In this document: positions 26,060 through 34,431 of the stretch, one piece after another
How positions within the stretch are numbered: the stretch's first letter is position 1
How the letters are laid out: each line of letters opens with the position of its first letter
Assembly (NCBI GenBank): GCA_023397655.1
Contig: JAEWTW010000017.1
Location: forward strand, 196,470-260,469
Direction: 5' to 3'
DNA length: 64,000 bases
Origin: Bacillota bacterium
GTDB taxonomy: Bacteria; Bacillota; Clostridia; Christensenellales; SZUA-584
Notes under the pieces: model-generated
What the model was told of the DNA's origin: nothing
The model's input: the letters and a program-made list of their open reading frames with translations, nothing else
Databases searched by the model: none
Translations under genes and position numbers: made by a program

Positions 26060-26069
26060 CATACAGTAT
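26060..26069 (+). promoter_or_regulatory. Possible sporulation sigma (SigE/SigK-like) -10 element
   Basis: CATACAGTAT matches both the Bacillus SigE -10 (CATACAnT) and SigK -10 (CATAnnnTA). An ATAT-containing -35 candidate lies about 14 bp upstream at 26041-26046. It would start transcription about 70 nt before the Cys/Gly-rich gene. This is inference from consensus only. Confidence 0.35.
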
Positions 26070-26148
26070 GCACCATTCATTTATCTTCCGCGTAATATAG
26101 ACTAAGCCTTTAGAAAAAAGGACACCGAAATACAAGGAGGATATATAT

Positions 26149-26385
26149 ATGGGATTTGATGGTGGATGCGGATGCGGCTTTGGCGGCGGTAACTGCTGCT
26201 GGCTGATCATCTTGTTACTGTGCTGCTGCGGCGGTTTCGGCGGCGGCTGTGGATGCAATGAAGGCTGCGGCGGCGGCTTTGGCTTCGGCGGCGGCGGATG
26301 CAGCTGCATTATCTGGATCATCCTGATTCTCTGCTGCTGCTGCGGCGACGGCGGCTGGGGCGGCTGCGGCAACCCGAAGTGCTGA
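26149..26385 (+). CDS. Cysteine- and glycine-rich 78-residue protein
   Basis: Not a family I recognise. Of 78 residues, 18 are Cys and 29 are Gly. It is built as two similar halves: CGCGFGGG...CCWLIILLLCCC then GGFGGGCGC, and GFGFGGGGCSCIIWIILILCCCC then GGWGGCG. Each half has a short hydrophobic stretch bordered by Cys clusters. The ATG has an excellent AAGGAGG ribosome binding site, and a terminator follows, so this is a true gene despite its low complexity. A possible sporulation promoter suggests a role in the spore coat, where Cys- and Gly-rich small proteins cross-link. A metal-binding or membrane-associated peptide is an alternative. Confidence 0.75.
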   Translation: MGFDGGCGCGFGGGNCCWLIILLLCCCGGFGGGCGCNEGCGGGFGFGGGGCSCIIWIILILCCCCGDGGWGGCGNPKC

Positions 26386-26483
26386 CAACACCTCAATAAC
26401 AAATAATCCCCGGTGATAGCAACGTTAACGTGTGCATCCGGAGGATGATACCAACCAACATATACACCGCGTGTATATAATTT

Positions 26484-26519
26484 AGGGGCCTCGATTCCAT
26501 CGCATGCCCCTCTTTTTTA
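26484..26519 (+). terminator. Terminator of the Cys/Gly-rich gene
   Basis: AGGGGC / GCCCCT stem with a 16-nt loop, then CTTTTTTA. It runs into the stop codon of the converging HAD gene. Confidence 0.6.
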
Positions 26520-27158
26520 TATTTCCAGCAGACTTTCTACCATATAACGCGGAGACAGAGATTTCAGGTCTTCCAGCTCCCCATAGCCGTATTCCACGGC
26601 GCAAGCATCCACGCCAGCATTCTGGGCGTATTTCAGATCGGTCACGGTATCGCCTATGACCAGCACATCTTCCGGTTTCAGGCCATATCTCTTCATCATC
26701 AGCAGCAAGCTTTCCGGATCCGGCTTGCGCTTTTCCAGATCATCAAACGTCAGCACCTCGTCCAGCAGATCAAAAATGCCGTGATGCCGCAGTATACTAT
26801 GTGTGGGTGCGCGGAATTTCATCGTCACCACGGCCAGTTTCGCGCCCTCACCTTTGAGCCTGCGCAGCAGTGCCTCACCGCCTGCATAAACTTCAGTGTG
26901 GTCCGCGCACATCTCCTCGTAAGCGGACGTAAATGACTCCAGTAGCGGCGTCAGTGCGTCGCCTTCCAGACCGGTCAGCTTGTTGGCTGCATTTTTGGCT
27001 CCCCCGCCGATGGCCTTCTCCACCTCGTCCAGCGACGGCACATTCAGGCCCGCTTCGCCCAGCACCCGCTGGAACGCCAGCGCGATGTCCAGCTTGGTGT
27101 CCACCAGCGTGCCGTCCAGATCAAACAGATAGAATTTGTACGCCTTGTCTAATGCCAT
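26517..27158 (-). CDS. HAD-superfamily phosphatase, phosphoglycolate phosphatase-like
   Basis: A 213-residue haloacid dehalogenase-type phosphatase. Motif I is FDLDGTLVDT (nucleophile and acid Asp), motif II is the threonine of VVTMKF, motif III the lysine of RKPDPESL, and motif IV GDTVTDLKYA. A helical cap (about residues 25-90) follows motif I, as in Gph and PpaX. It probably removes phosphate from a small phosphoester such as 2-phosphoglycolate. It starts 4 bp after the trpS stop and is the last gene of the thrC-DUF503-trpS-HAD series. Substrate is not determined. Confidence 0.88.
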   Translation of the reverse strand: MALDKAYKFYLFDLDGTLVDTKLDIALAFQRVLGEAGLNVPSLDEVEKAIGGGAKNAANKLTGLEGDALTPLLESFTSAYEEMCADHTEVYAGGEALLRRLKGEGAKLAVVTMKFRAPTHSILRHHGIFDLLDEVLTFDDLEKRKPDPESLLLMMKRYGLKPEDVLVIGDTVTDLKYAQNAGVDACAVEYGYGELEDLKSLSPRYMVESLLEI

Positions 27159-27162
27159 TACG

Positions 27163-28164
27163 TCATACCTTCTCCGGCGCGAAGCCGATCTTTTTGTACA
27201 CCTTACGTAGCATCCTCTTCGCGTTCCCGCCAGCGCGCTGCGCCCCGCTCTGTATCACCTCATTGAGGTACGTCTTGTCGGCACGGATGCGCGCGTATTC
27301 CTTCTGCAGCGGTTCCAGCTCGGCGCACACCGCATCCGCCACGCGGGATTTCAATACGCCGTAGCCCTGCCCCTCAAACTCCTTTTCAATATCGTCAAAG
27401 GACAGGCCGGTGACTGCGCCGTAAATCGACATCAGGTTGGACACGCCCGGCTTATCCTCGGAATAGCGAATCAGTCCATCCGAATCCGTCACGGCGCGTT
27501 TGAACTTGCGCTGGATCACCTCAGGGGGATCCAGCAGCGACACGTAAGCGTTCTCGTTGCTGTCCGACTTGGACATCTTGTTCGTCGGTTCGGCCAGGCT
27601 CATCACGCGCGCGCCCGCCTTGGGGATGTACGGTTCAGGCACGGTGAACACGTCGCCGTATATGTTGTTGAAACGTATTGCAATATCCCGTGTGATCTCA
27701 AGATGCTGCTTCTGATCCGCGCCCACCGGCACGAGATCAGCGGAGTAGAGCAAAATGTCCGCCGCCATCAGCACAGGGTATGTGAACAGCCCCGCGTTGA
27801 TGTTGTCCGCATGGCGCTCACTCTTCTCCTTAAATTGTGTCATTCGGTTCAGCTCGCCAATATACGTGTAGCAGCTGAGCACCCACATCAGTTCGGCGTG
27901 GCAGGACACGTGCGACTGACAGAACATGATGTTCTTTTCCGGAGACAAACCGGCTGCCAGCAGCAGAGACAGCGTATCCAGACAGCGCTTGCGCAGATCC
28001 GCCGCTTCCTGCCGCACTGTCAGCGCGTGCATATCCACCACGCAATAGTAGCAGTTGTATTCGTCCTGCAGCTTCACCCAGTTTTTGATCGCACCGAGAT
28101 AGTTGCCGATCGTCAGCACGCCGGACGGCTGAACGCCCGAGAATATTGTCTTTTTATCGCTCAT
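27163..28164 (-). CDS. trpS: Tryptophanyl-tRNA synthetase
   Basis: A 333-residue class I aminoacyl-tRNA synthetase that charges tRNA-Trp. The N-terminus has SGVQPSGVLTIGNYLGA with the HIGH-equivalent TIGN, and KMSKS occurs in NKMSKSDSN near residue 197. Length matches bacterial TrpS (325-340). The ATG has GGGGAGGAA. It lies 12 bp downstream of the DUF503 gene and 4 bp upstream of the HAD gene, so it is in an operon. No T-box leader was seen directly upstream. Confidence 0.96.
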   Translation of the reverse strand: MSDKKTIFSGVQPSGVLTIGNYLGAIKNWVKLQDEYNCYYCVVDMHALTVRQEAADLRKRCLDTLSLLLAAGLSPEKNIMFCQSHVSCHAELMWVLSCYTYIGELNRMTQFKEKSERHADNINAGLFTYPVLMAADILLYSADLVPVGADQKQHLEITRDIAIRFNNIYGDVFTVPEPYIPKAGARVMSLAEPTNKMSKSDSNENAYVSLLDPPEVIQRKFKRAVTDSDGLIRYSEDKPGVSNLMSIYGAVTGLSFDDIEKEFEGQGYGVLKSRVADAVCAELEPLQKEYARIRADKTYLNEVIQSGAQRAGGNAKRMLRKVYKKIGFAPEKV

Positions 28165-28176
28165 GGGTTTCCTCCC

Positions 28177-28452
28177 CTAATCGCTTACGATTTCGATGAT
28201 CTCAATCCTGTCGTCTTCGTACAGAAAATCGATGATGGTCTGCGCGGACTGTTCCGCTTCCGAAGGCCCCAGTGCCGCCAATGCAAAGCCAAGGCGTGCG
28301 AGCTGCCATTTATCGTTGTCTCCGCTCTCAATCACCGACACGTTAAATCGGTTGCGGCAGCGCTCGCGTATGCTCTTTACCACCATGCGCTTGTCCTTAA
28401 GGCTCTGCGCACCGGTGACGGTAAACGTCACCTCGAACACCGCGGCATCCAT
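28177..28452 (-). CDS. DUF503 (YlxP-like) protein
   Basis: A 91-residue small protein of the DUF503 family, recognised from FEVTFTVTGAQSLKDKRMVVKSI at the N-terminus, RCRNRFNVSVIE in the middle and LGPSEAEQSAQTIIDFL near the end. In Bacillus the relative YlxP lies near infB and rbfA and is linked to ribosome assembly. Here it lies between thrC and trpS. Its ribosome binding site GGAGGC sits inside the end of thrC, whose stop is 3 bp upstream, suggesting coupled translation. Confidence 0.85.
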   Translation of the reverse strand: MDAAVFEVTFTVTGAQSLKDKRMVVKSIRERCRNRFNVSVIESGDNDKWQLARLGFALAALGPSEAEQSAQTIIDFLYEDDRIEIIEIVSD

Positions 28453-28455
28453 GAT

Positions 28456-29910
28456 TTAAAGCGCCTCCAGTACCGCGCTGCGCATCGCGTCCCGCTCGAT
28501 CACGGACGTGTGCCGCACCGGTTTTTGCTCGAGATCAATCACCTGCTGCGGCAGTTTCGTGCCCGTCAGTTCGCTCAGACGGCGGGACAGTGCGAACGCG
28601 TCCATCCCCTCCGTGCTCTCGCCGAGTGAATTCAGCACGTCCTGCGGGAACTTGTACGGCGACGCAGTGGACACGATCACTGTCTTCGTCGTATCGCCCG
28701 TTGCTTTGTATTTCTCATATACAGCAGCGGCGACAGCGGTATGCGTATCCAGCAGATAGCCCTTTTGTTCAAACGTGCTTTTGATGCACGCCATCGTTTC
28801 GTTCTCGTCGCACCAGTCAGCCCAAAAATCCTCCGCGAGCGCCTTTTTGGCGATGTCGCCGATGTCGTAACGGCCCGTCTCTTTGAGCTGCTTCATCATC
28901 GCGGTCACCATATGCGGGTCACGCCCCGTCAGCTCGAACAGCAGGCGCTCCAGATTGCTGGATATCAGTATGTCCATGGAAGGCGACATCGTCTTGTAGA
29001 ACGGTCTGTTCAACGAATACGCACCCTGATGGAAGAAATCCGTCAGCACGTTGTTCTTGTTGGACGCGCAAATCAGCTTATGGATGGGCAGCCCCATGCG
29101 TTTGGCATAGTAACCGGCCAATATGTTCCCGAAGTTACCCGTGGGCACCACGAAATTGACAGCGTCTCCGTCGCTGATCTCGCCGCTCTCCAGCAGCTGC
29201 GCGTACGCGCCGAAGTAATACGCAATCTGCGGGGCCAGCCGGCCGAAGTTGATGGAGTTTGCGGACGAGAGGCTGAATCCCTTCTCATCGGCAGCAGCCA
29301 AGAAAGCCTCGTCTGCGAACATCTCCTTCACGCCGTTCTGCGCATCGTCGAAGTTGCCCTTTACAGCCACCACCTGCGTGTTGCTTCCCTCCTGCGTCAC
29401 CATCTGCAGCTTCTGCATATCGGACACGCCGTCACTGGGATAGAATACCACGATGCGGGTGCGTGGCACGTCACAGAAGCCCTCCAGCGCCGCTTTACCG
29501 GTGTCGCCCGATGTGGCCACGAGTATCAGTATATCCTTGCCGCCGTGCACGTCCATGGATGCGGAAAGCAGTCGCGGCAGTATGGAAAGCGCCATGTCCT
29601 TGAACGCCAGCGTGGTTCCGTGCCACAGCTCCAGCATATATTCGCCGTCCGCCGTTTTCACGAGGGGCGCTTTTCTTTCGTCGTCAAACGGGCTGTAAGC
29701 CGCTTGTGTAAGTTGTTCCAGTTCCGGCAGGTCGTCAAAGAACGCCGACAGTACGCGCGCGCACAGCTCCGGGTAGGCTTCTCCCTTCTGTGCTTTCAGC
29801 TTCGGGAATGTGAGAGGAACAAACAGCCCGCCATCAGGGGCAATCCCCTGCAGCACCGCTTTGGATGCCGGCATGCCCAGTTTGCTGTCCCGCGTACTCA
29901 CCAGTATCAT
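28456..29910 (-). CDS. thrC: Threonine synthase
   Basis: A 484-residue PLP enzyme converting O-phosphohomoserine to threonine and phosphate. The PLP lysine lies in LAFKDMALS near residue 104, and the phosphate-binding loop is seen in VATSGDTGKAALEG. The long form (about 480-500 residues, with the N-terminal STRD segment) matches fungal and proteobacterial-type threonine synthases, also common in Clostridia. The ATG has GGAGGAG. It is the first gene of the thrC-DUF503-trpS-HAD operon. Threonine is also the precursor of 2-oxobutyrate for isoleucine, although a citramalate route is present elsewhere in the window. Confidence 0.95.
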   Translation of the reverse strand: MILVSTRDSKLGMPASKAVLQGIAPDGGLFVPLTFPKLKAQKGEAYPELCARVLSAFFDDLPELEQLTQAAYSPFDDERKAPLVKTADGEYMLELWHGTTLAFKDMALSILPRLLSASMDVHGGKDILILVATSGDTGKAALEGFCDVPRTRIVVFYPSDGVSDMQKLQMVTQEGSNTQVVAVKGNFDDAQNGVKEMFADEAFLAAADEKGFSLSSANSINFGRLAPQIAYYFGAYAQLLESGEISDGDAVNFVVPTGNFGNILAGYYAKRMGLPIHKLICASNKNNVLTDFFHQGAYSLNRPFYKTMSPSMDILISSNLERLLFELTGRDPHMVTAMMKQLKETGRYDIGDIAKKALAEDFWADWCDENETMACIKSTFEQKGYLLDTHTAVAAAVYEKYKATGDTTKTVIVSTASPYKFPQDVLNSLGESTEGMDAFALSRRLSELTGTKLPQQVIDLEQKPVRHTSVIERDAMRSAVLEAL

Positions 29911-29935
29911 GATTCACTCCTCCAAATAGTTTAAA

Positions 29936-29952
29936 CCCGCTGCTGCAGCGGG
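29936..29952 (-). terminator. Possible terminator of the P-loop gene
   Basis: CCCGCTGC / GCAGCGGG hairpin. The minus-strand T tract (TTTAAACTATTT) is weak and overlaps the leader of thrC, so this is uncertain. Confidence 0.4.
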
Positions 29953-30062
29953 AGCTTCGCAAAAACAAACCTGCGCGCGGTGCGCTATAAACGGCCTGCC
30001 GGTTTATGGCAGCATCGCTTAAAGCGCCCGCAATTGCGCAGGCTCTGTCAGTGGATATTCCT

Positions 30063-30464
30063 TTAAATGACCAGCTTCTCCAGATACTCCGGCACTTCTT
30101 CGCTGCCGCTGATAACCAGATAAGCGTTGATGTCGCCGAATACTTTGTCAAACTTCTTCAGCAGTTTCTCGACATCGTCTTCTTCCTTGCGGGTCATCTT
30201 CTTCAAACCGTCTATGTAAACCGAAGAAATATCAAAATCCCTGGATAATATACCGCATACAAAACCATAGAGCTTATCAAAATTATTGATACTGTAGTCC
30301 GCCAGATTGATAAAGCGCACCTCGTGCTTTAAGTCGTACATACATCTGTTGTTGTCGTCCAGGTAAACGATGTTGCCGCTGGCTGATTCAACCTCGGCAT
30401 TGGCCATGTCAAGAAGCCTTTTCGATTTTCCGCTGCCCTTCTTACCATAAATGATGTGGATCAT
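30063..30464 (-). CDS. Small P-loop NTPase-like protein
   Basis: A 133-residue protein starting MIHIIYGKKGSGKSK, where GKKGSGKS is a clear Walker A motif, and with SSVYIDGL near residue 84 as a possible Walker B. It is much shorter than typical ATPases and lacks other recognisable domains. Similar short clostridial proteins are often annotated as PilT-like ATPases on weak grounds; I would not carry that function over. The ATG at 30464 is chosen because AAGGAG precedes it. It stands alone between the gpmI operon and thrC. The role is unknown; nucleotide binding is likely. Confidence 0.65.
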   Translation of the reverse strand: MIHIIYGKKGSGKSKRLLDMANAEVESASGNIVYLDDNNRCMYDLKHEVRFINLADYSINNFDKLYGFVCGILSRDFDISSVYIDGLKKMTRKEEDDVEKLLKKFDKVFGDINAYLVISGSEEVPEYLEKLVI

Positions 30465-30588
30465 ATTGGCATCACTCCTTTGACTTTTTTTCATTATACA
30501 TGGTTTGCCACCATTAATCTACTCTAAATATGGGCGAATATCCATGGCATTTCAAATATTCCGCCTCATTTCCGGAAGCCCTCCAGCC

Positions 30589-30648
30589 AAAAAGCAGCCG
30601 GCAGGGCTCTCGGAAACCACCCTGTAAAAGAAACGCCCTGCAGCCGGC
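30589..30648 (-). terminator. Terminator of the pgk-tpiA-gpmI series
   Basis: On the minus strand GCCGGCTGCAGGGC and GCCCTGCCGGC pair with a 3-nt bulge, followed by TGCTTTTT. It lies just downstream of gpmI. Confidence 0.65.
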
Positions 30649-30666
30649 AAAGCGTTTCTTAACAAT

Positions 30667-32202
30667 TTATTCCTCGATCAGCGTTTTACCCGTCATCTCT
30701 TCCGGAACGGGCAGACCCATCATGCCCAGCATGGTGGGCGCAAGATCAGCCAACCGGCCGCCTTCCCGCAGCTTCGCATCCTTGTAACGTTCACTCACCA
30801 GTATCAGCGGCACCGGGTTCGTCGTATGGGCGGTAAACGGGCCGCCGTTTTCGTCGAACATCTTCTCGGAGTTGCCGTGATCCGCCGTGATGAGAACCTC
30901 GCCGCCCATCTTCAGTATGGCATTCACCACTTTACCCGCGCACTCGTCCACAGCCTTCACGGCTTTCACCGCCGCTTCCAATATGCCGGTGTGTCCCACC
31001 ATGTCCGGGTTCGCAAAGTTCAGTATCATCACATCGTACTCGCCCGACTCGATGTGCTTCACCGCTTCGTCCGCCACCTCGTACGCGCTCATCTCCGGCT
31101 TTAAGTCGTACGTTGCCACCTTGGGGGACGGTATCAGGAAGCGATCCTCTCCCTCGTTGGGCTTCTCGACGCCACCATTGAAGAAGAATGTGACGTGCGC
31201 ATACTTCTCCGTCTCGGCGATGCGGAATTGACGCTTGCCGTTCTTCGCCAGATATTCGCCCAGCGTGTTCGCAAGCGACTGCGGCTTGTATGCCACATGC
31301 ACGTTATTAAACGTCTTGTCGTACTGCGTCATGCAGACATAGTACACCGGGAAATACTCGCGCTCAAAGCCTGTAAAATCCTCGTCGATGAAGGTGCGCG
31401 TGATCTCCCGTGCACGGTCGGGGCGGAAGTTGAAGAATATGACGGCATCGTTGGTTCCAATAGTGGCCACCGGCTTGCCGTTTTTCACGATCACCGCAGG
31501 CATCACGAATTCATCCATCACGCCCGCGTCGTAGCTCTGCTGCATGGCCTGCACAGCGGAAACAGCGCTGACGCCTTCCCCGCGTGCCATGGCCGCATAA
31601 GCCTTCTCGACGCGCTCAAAGCGGTTGTCACGGTCCATGGAGTAATAGCGCCCCATTACCGTTGCAATCTCGCCGATGCCAATCTCTTTGATCTTGGCTT
31701 CCAACTGCTCAATGAATCCCTTGCCGCTGTCCGGCGGCACATCGCGCCCGTCCATGAAGCAGTGGATGTAGACGTTGCTGAGCCCCTGCTGTTTGGCAAG
31801 CTCCAGCAGCGCGTACAGGTGTTCCTGATGGCTGTGCACGCCGCCGTCCGACATCAGGCCGTAGGTATGCAGCTTTGTGCCGTGCTTCTTGACATGATCG
31901 ATAGCAGCCAGAAACTCTTCCTTCTTGAAAAAGCCGCCGTCCTCAATATCTTTGGTGATGCGGGTCAGCTCCTGATACACGATGCGGCCGGCGCCGATGT
32001 TGAGGTGCCCCACCTCGGAGTTGCCCATCTGCCCGCGCGGCAGCCCGACGTCCATACCGGATGCACCGATGATCGTGGTCGGGTATTCCTTTTTAAGTAC
32101 CGAGATATTGGGGACTCCGGCGATGGTGATGGCGTTCCCGCCGTCAGCCGTGCCCTGACCGAAGCCGTCCAGTATCATCAGCGCTGTCAGTTTTTTTGCC
32201 AT
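30667..32202 (-). CDS. gpmI: Cofactor-independent phosphoglycerate mutase
   Basis: A 511-residue alkaline-phosphatase-superfamily enzyme that interconverts 3- and 2-phosphoglycerate with Mn2+. The N-terminus has LMILDGFG (metal Asp), the phosphorylated serine lies in GQMGNSEVGHLNIGAGR near residue 62, and the second metal site in ITADHGNSEKM near 440. Length is normal (about 510). It is the third gene of a glycolytic series, starting 12 bp after tpiA, with an AGAGG ribosome binding site. Confidence 0.97.
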   Translation of the reverse strand: MAKKLTALMILDGFGQGTADGGNAITIAGVPNISVLKKEYPTTIIGASGMDVGLPRGQMGNSEVGHLNIGAGRIVYQELTRITKDIEDGGFFKKEEFLAAIDHVKKHGTKLHTYGLMSDGGVHSHQEHLYALLELAKQQGLSNVYIHCFMDGRDVPPDSGKGFIEQLEAKIKEIGIGEIATVMGRYYSMDRDNRFERVEKAYAAMARGEGVSAVSAVQAMQQSYDAGVMDEFVMPAVIVKNGKPVATIGTNDAVIFFNFRPDRAREITRTFIDEDFTGFEREYFPVYYVCMTQYDKTFNNVHVAYKPQSLANTLGEYLAKNGKRQFRIAETEKYAHVTFFFNGGVEKPNEGEDRFLIPSPKVATYDLKPEMSAYEVADEAVKHIESGEYDVMILNFANPDMVGHTGILEAAVKAVKAVDECAGKVVNAILKMGGEVLITADHGNSEKMFDENGGPFTAHTTNPVPLILVSERYKDAKLREGGRLADLAPTMLGMMGLPVPEEMTGKTLIEE

Positions 32203-32214
32203 ATCAACCTCTGC

Positions 32215-32964
32215 TCAGTATTTTACGATGCCGGCGAAATCTTCAGCCTTGAGCGCCGCACCGCCGATCAGGCCGCCGTCGATCTCCGACTTTGCCATCA
32301 GCTCGGAAGCGTTGGAGGGTTTCATGCTGCCGCCGTACTGTATACGGATCGCTTTCGCCGTGCCGCCGCCGTACACCTGCTTCACCGCATCACGGATCGC
32401 ACCGATGGTCTCGTTGGCGTCGTCAGCCGTGGCCGTCTTGCCGGTGCCGATCGCCCAGATGGGTTCGTAAGCGATGACGATGCCCGCCGCTTCCTCTTCG
32501 GAGAGATCCTGCAACGCGAGCTTTGTCTGCTTGCAAACGACTTCGGCGGTAATCCCGCTTTCACGCTCTTCGAGCGTCTCGCCCACGCATACGATGGGTT
32601 TGATGCAGTTCTTAAGCGCCGCCTTCACCTTTTTATTCACACCCTCGTCCGTCTCGCCAAAGTACTGGCGGCGTTCGGAGTGGCCCAGTATCACATATTC
32701 CACGCCCAGCGACAGCAGCATGCCGGGAGAAATCTCTCCGGTGTATGCGCCGCTCTCTTCAAAGTGCATGTTCTGCGCGCCCAGCTTGATGTTGGAGCCG
32801 GCCAATGCCTCTTTGGCAGCGGCAAGATCCACAAACGGCGGGCAAACCACGACATCCACCTTGTCCACATCGGCGACGAGCGGAATCAGCTCCTTGATCA
32901 GCGAAACGGTTTCGCCGGGAGTTTTGTTCATTTTCCAGTTTCCTGCGATAATCGGTTTTCTCAT
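32215..32964 (-). CDS. tpiA: Triosephosphate isomerase
   Basis: A 249-residue TIM-barrel enzyme interconverting dihydroxyacetone phosphate and glyceraldehyde 3-phosphate. It begins RKPIIAGNWKMNKT with the substrate Asn and Lys, has the histidine in ILGHSERR near residue 94 and the catalytic glutamate in AYEPIWAIGTGKTA near 165. The ribosome binding site is GGGAGG. It lies between pgk (with a terminator hairpin in the gap) and gpmI. Confidence 0.97.
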   Translation of the reverse strand: MRKPIIAGNWKMNKTPGETVSLIKELIPLVADVDKVDVVVCPPFVDLAAAKEALAGSNIKLGAQNMHFEESGAYTGEISPGMLLSLGVEYVILGHSERRQYFGETDEGVNKKVKAALKNCIKPIVCVGETLEERESGITAEVVCKQTKLALQDLSEEEAAGIVIAYEPIWAIGTGKTATADDANETIGAIRDAVKQVYGGGTAKAIRIQYGGSMKPSNASELMAKSEIDGGLIGGAALKAEDFAGIVKY

Positions 32965-33032
32965 GCTTAGCCTCCCAATTTATTATAATCTTTTTATTCT
33001 CTTCGTCTGTACCAAAAGCCTTCCTCGGCCTT

Positions 33033-33064
33033 TAAAAAAAGGCTGCCCCAAAGGGAGCAGCCTT
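33033..33064 (-). terminator. Terminator between pgk and tpiA
   Basis: AAGGCTGC / GCAGCCTT stem with a 10-nt loop (itself CCC...GGG) followed on the minus strand by seven Ts. Readthrough must feed tpiA and gpmI unless they have their own promoter, so it may set the ratio of Pgk to the others. Confidence 0.8.
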
Positions 33065-33093
33065 CGATTGGCATATACGGAGCGCTGTTCCCT

Positions 33094-34278
33094 TTACTTA
33101 TCCTGAAGCGCCACGATACCCGGAAGCTCGATGCCTTCGAGGTATTCAAGGCTTGCGCCGCCGCCTGTGGATATATGCGTCATCGCATCCGCGAAGCCCA
33201 GCTGCTTGACCGCCGCTGCGCTGTCGCCGCCGCCGATGATCGTCACTGCTTCGGAATCCGCCATCGCTTTGGCGATCGCCTTGGTGCCTTCCGCAAACGG
33301 TGCCATTTCAAATACACCCATCGGGCCGTTCCAGATTATCGTTTTGGCAGTGCGTATCTTGTCGGTGTAAAGCATCTTGGTGGTCGGCCCGATATCAAGA
33401 CCCAGCCAGCCTTCCGGCATGTGCTCAGAGGGCACCACATCCGTTTTCGCGTTGACGTCGAATTTGTCCGCCACGATGGAGTCCACCGGCAGCATCATGT
33501 CCACGCCCTTGGCTTTCGCTTTTTTAATAAGATCCAGCGCAAGCTCCAAACGCTCGTTATCCACCAGCGACGCGCCCACTTCCATGCCTTGGGCTTTCAG
33601 GAACGTATAGGCCATGCCGCCGCCGATGATGATGGCGTCCACCTTTTTGATCAGGTTGTCGATAACGCCGATTTTGTCCGATACCTTCGCGCCGCCCAGT
33701 ATCGCCACGAACGGACGGACGGGGCTTTCCAGTGCGCCGCCCAGCACGTCCAGCTCTTTTCCGATCAGGAACCCGGCGACAGCCGGTATGTAGCTGGCCA
33801 CGCCCACTGTGGACGCGTGTGCACGGTGCGCGGTACCGAAAGCGTCATTGACGAATATATCCGCAAAAGAAGCCAGTTTTTTAGAGAACTCAGGATCGTT
33901 CGCCGTCTCTTCCTTATGGAAGCGCACGTTCTCAAGCAGCACGATATCCCCGTCCTGCATGCCATTCACTGCTGCCTGCGCGCTTTCGCCGATCACGTCG
34001 GCCGCGAAGGTCACTTTTTTGCCGATCAGCTTTTCCAGCCGCAGCGCAACTGGCTGCAGTGAAAATTCCGGCTTGAATTCGCCCTTCGGGCGCCCAAGGT
34101 GCGAACACAGAATCACCTTGGCGTTCTGACTGACCAAGTATTCGATCGTGGGAAGCGCAGCCACGATTCTCTTATCATCGGTTACTTCCTTTTTATCGTT
34201 GAGGGGTACATTGAAATCGACCCGGACCAGCACTTTTTTACCGGCGACTTCAATATCTTTCACTGTCTTTTTGTTCAT
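33094..34278 (-). CDS. pgk: Phosphoglycerate kinase
   Basis: A 394-residue glycolytic kinase making ATP from 1,3-bisphosphoglycerate. It begins MNKKTVKDIEVAGKKVLVRV and has the DFNVPL, SHLGRPKGE and GGGDSAAA motifs; the last is the C-terminal glycine-rich nucleotide loop. The Met at 34278 is preferred because AAAGGAG precedes it; 16 further in-frame codons upstream have no family similarity. No gap gene is adjacent, unlike many Bacillota. It heads the pgk-tpiA-gpmI series. Confidence 0.97.
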   Translation of the reverse strand: MNKKTVKDIEVAGKKVLVRVDFNVPLNDKKEVTDDKRIVAALPTIEYLVSQNAKVILCSHLGRPKGEFKPEFSLQPVALRLEKLIGKKVTFAADVIGESAQAAVNGMQDGDIVLLENVRFHKEETANDPEFSKKLASFADIFVNDAFGTAHRAHASTVGVASYIPAVAGFLIGKELDVLGGALESPVRPFVAILGGAKVSDKIGVIDNLIKKVDAIIIGGGMAYTFLKAQGMEVGASLVDNERLELALDLIKKAKAKGVDMMLPVDSIVADKFDVNAKTDVVPSEHMPEGWLGLDIGPTTKMLYTDKIRTAKTIIWNGPMGVFEMAPFAEGTKAIAKAMADSEAVTIIGGGDSAAAVKQLGFADAMTHISTGGGASLEYLEGIELPGIVALQDK

Positions 34279-34324
34279 ACAAGGCTCCTTTGTTAATAAA
34301 CAATCAAACTCAATATCATCCATC

Positions 34325-34353
34325 ATTCTATTCGAAAGGTATTAAAAAAGCAA
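34325..34353 (-). promoter_or_regulatory. Promoter of pgk
   Basis: On the minus strand TTGCTT (34348-34353), 17-bp spacer, TAGAAT (34325-34330), about 47 bp before the start codon. Confidence 0.5.
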
Positions 34354-34431
34354 GAAAAAAATCCGGCTTTAGTCGTAATCAGTTGCAGTTTCCACAAGTT
34401 ATCCACATCGCTTTTTAGACCGGCAACATTC

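Noticed and set aside
28741..29934. Plus-strand open frame of 397 codons over thrC
   Set aside because: Antisense shadow of threonine synthase; no ribosome binding site or family.
29911..30062. T-box or other leader in front of thrC
   Set aside because: Only a simple GC-rich hairpin is seen; the AGGGTGGTACCGCG-type T-box core is absent.
31195..32970. Plus-strand open frame of 591 codons over gpmI and tpiA
   Set aside because: Antisense shadow of two certain glycolytic genes in GC-rich DNA; low-complexity His/Arg/Val composition.
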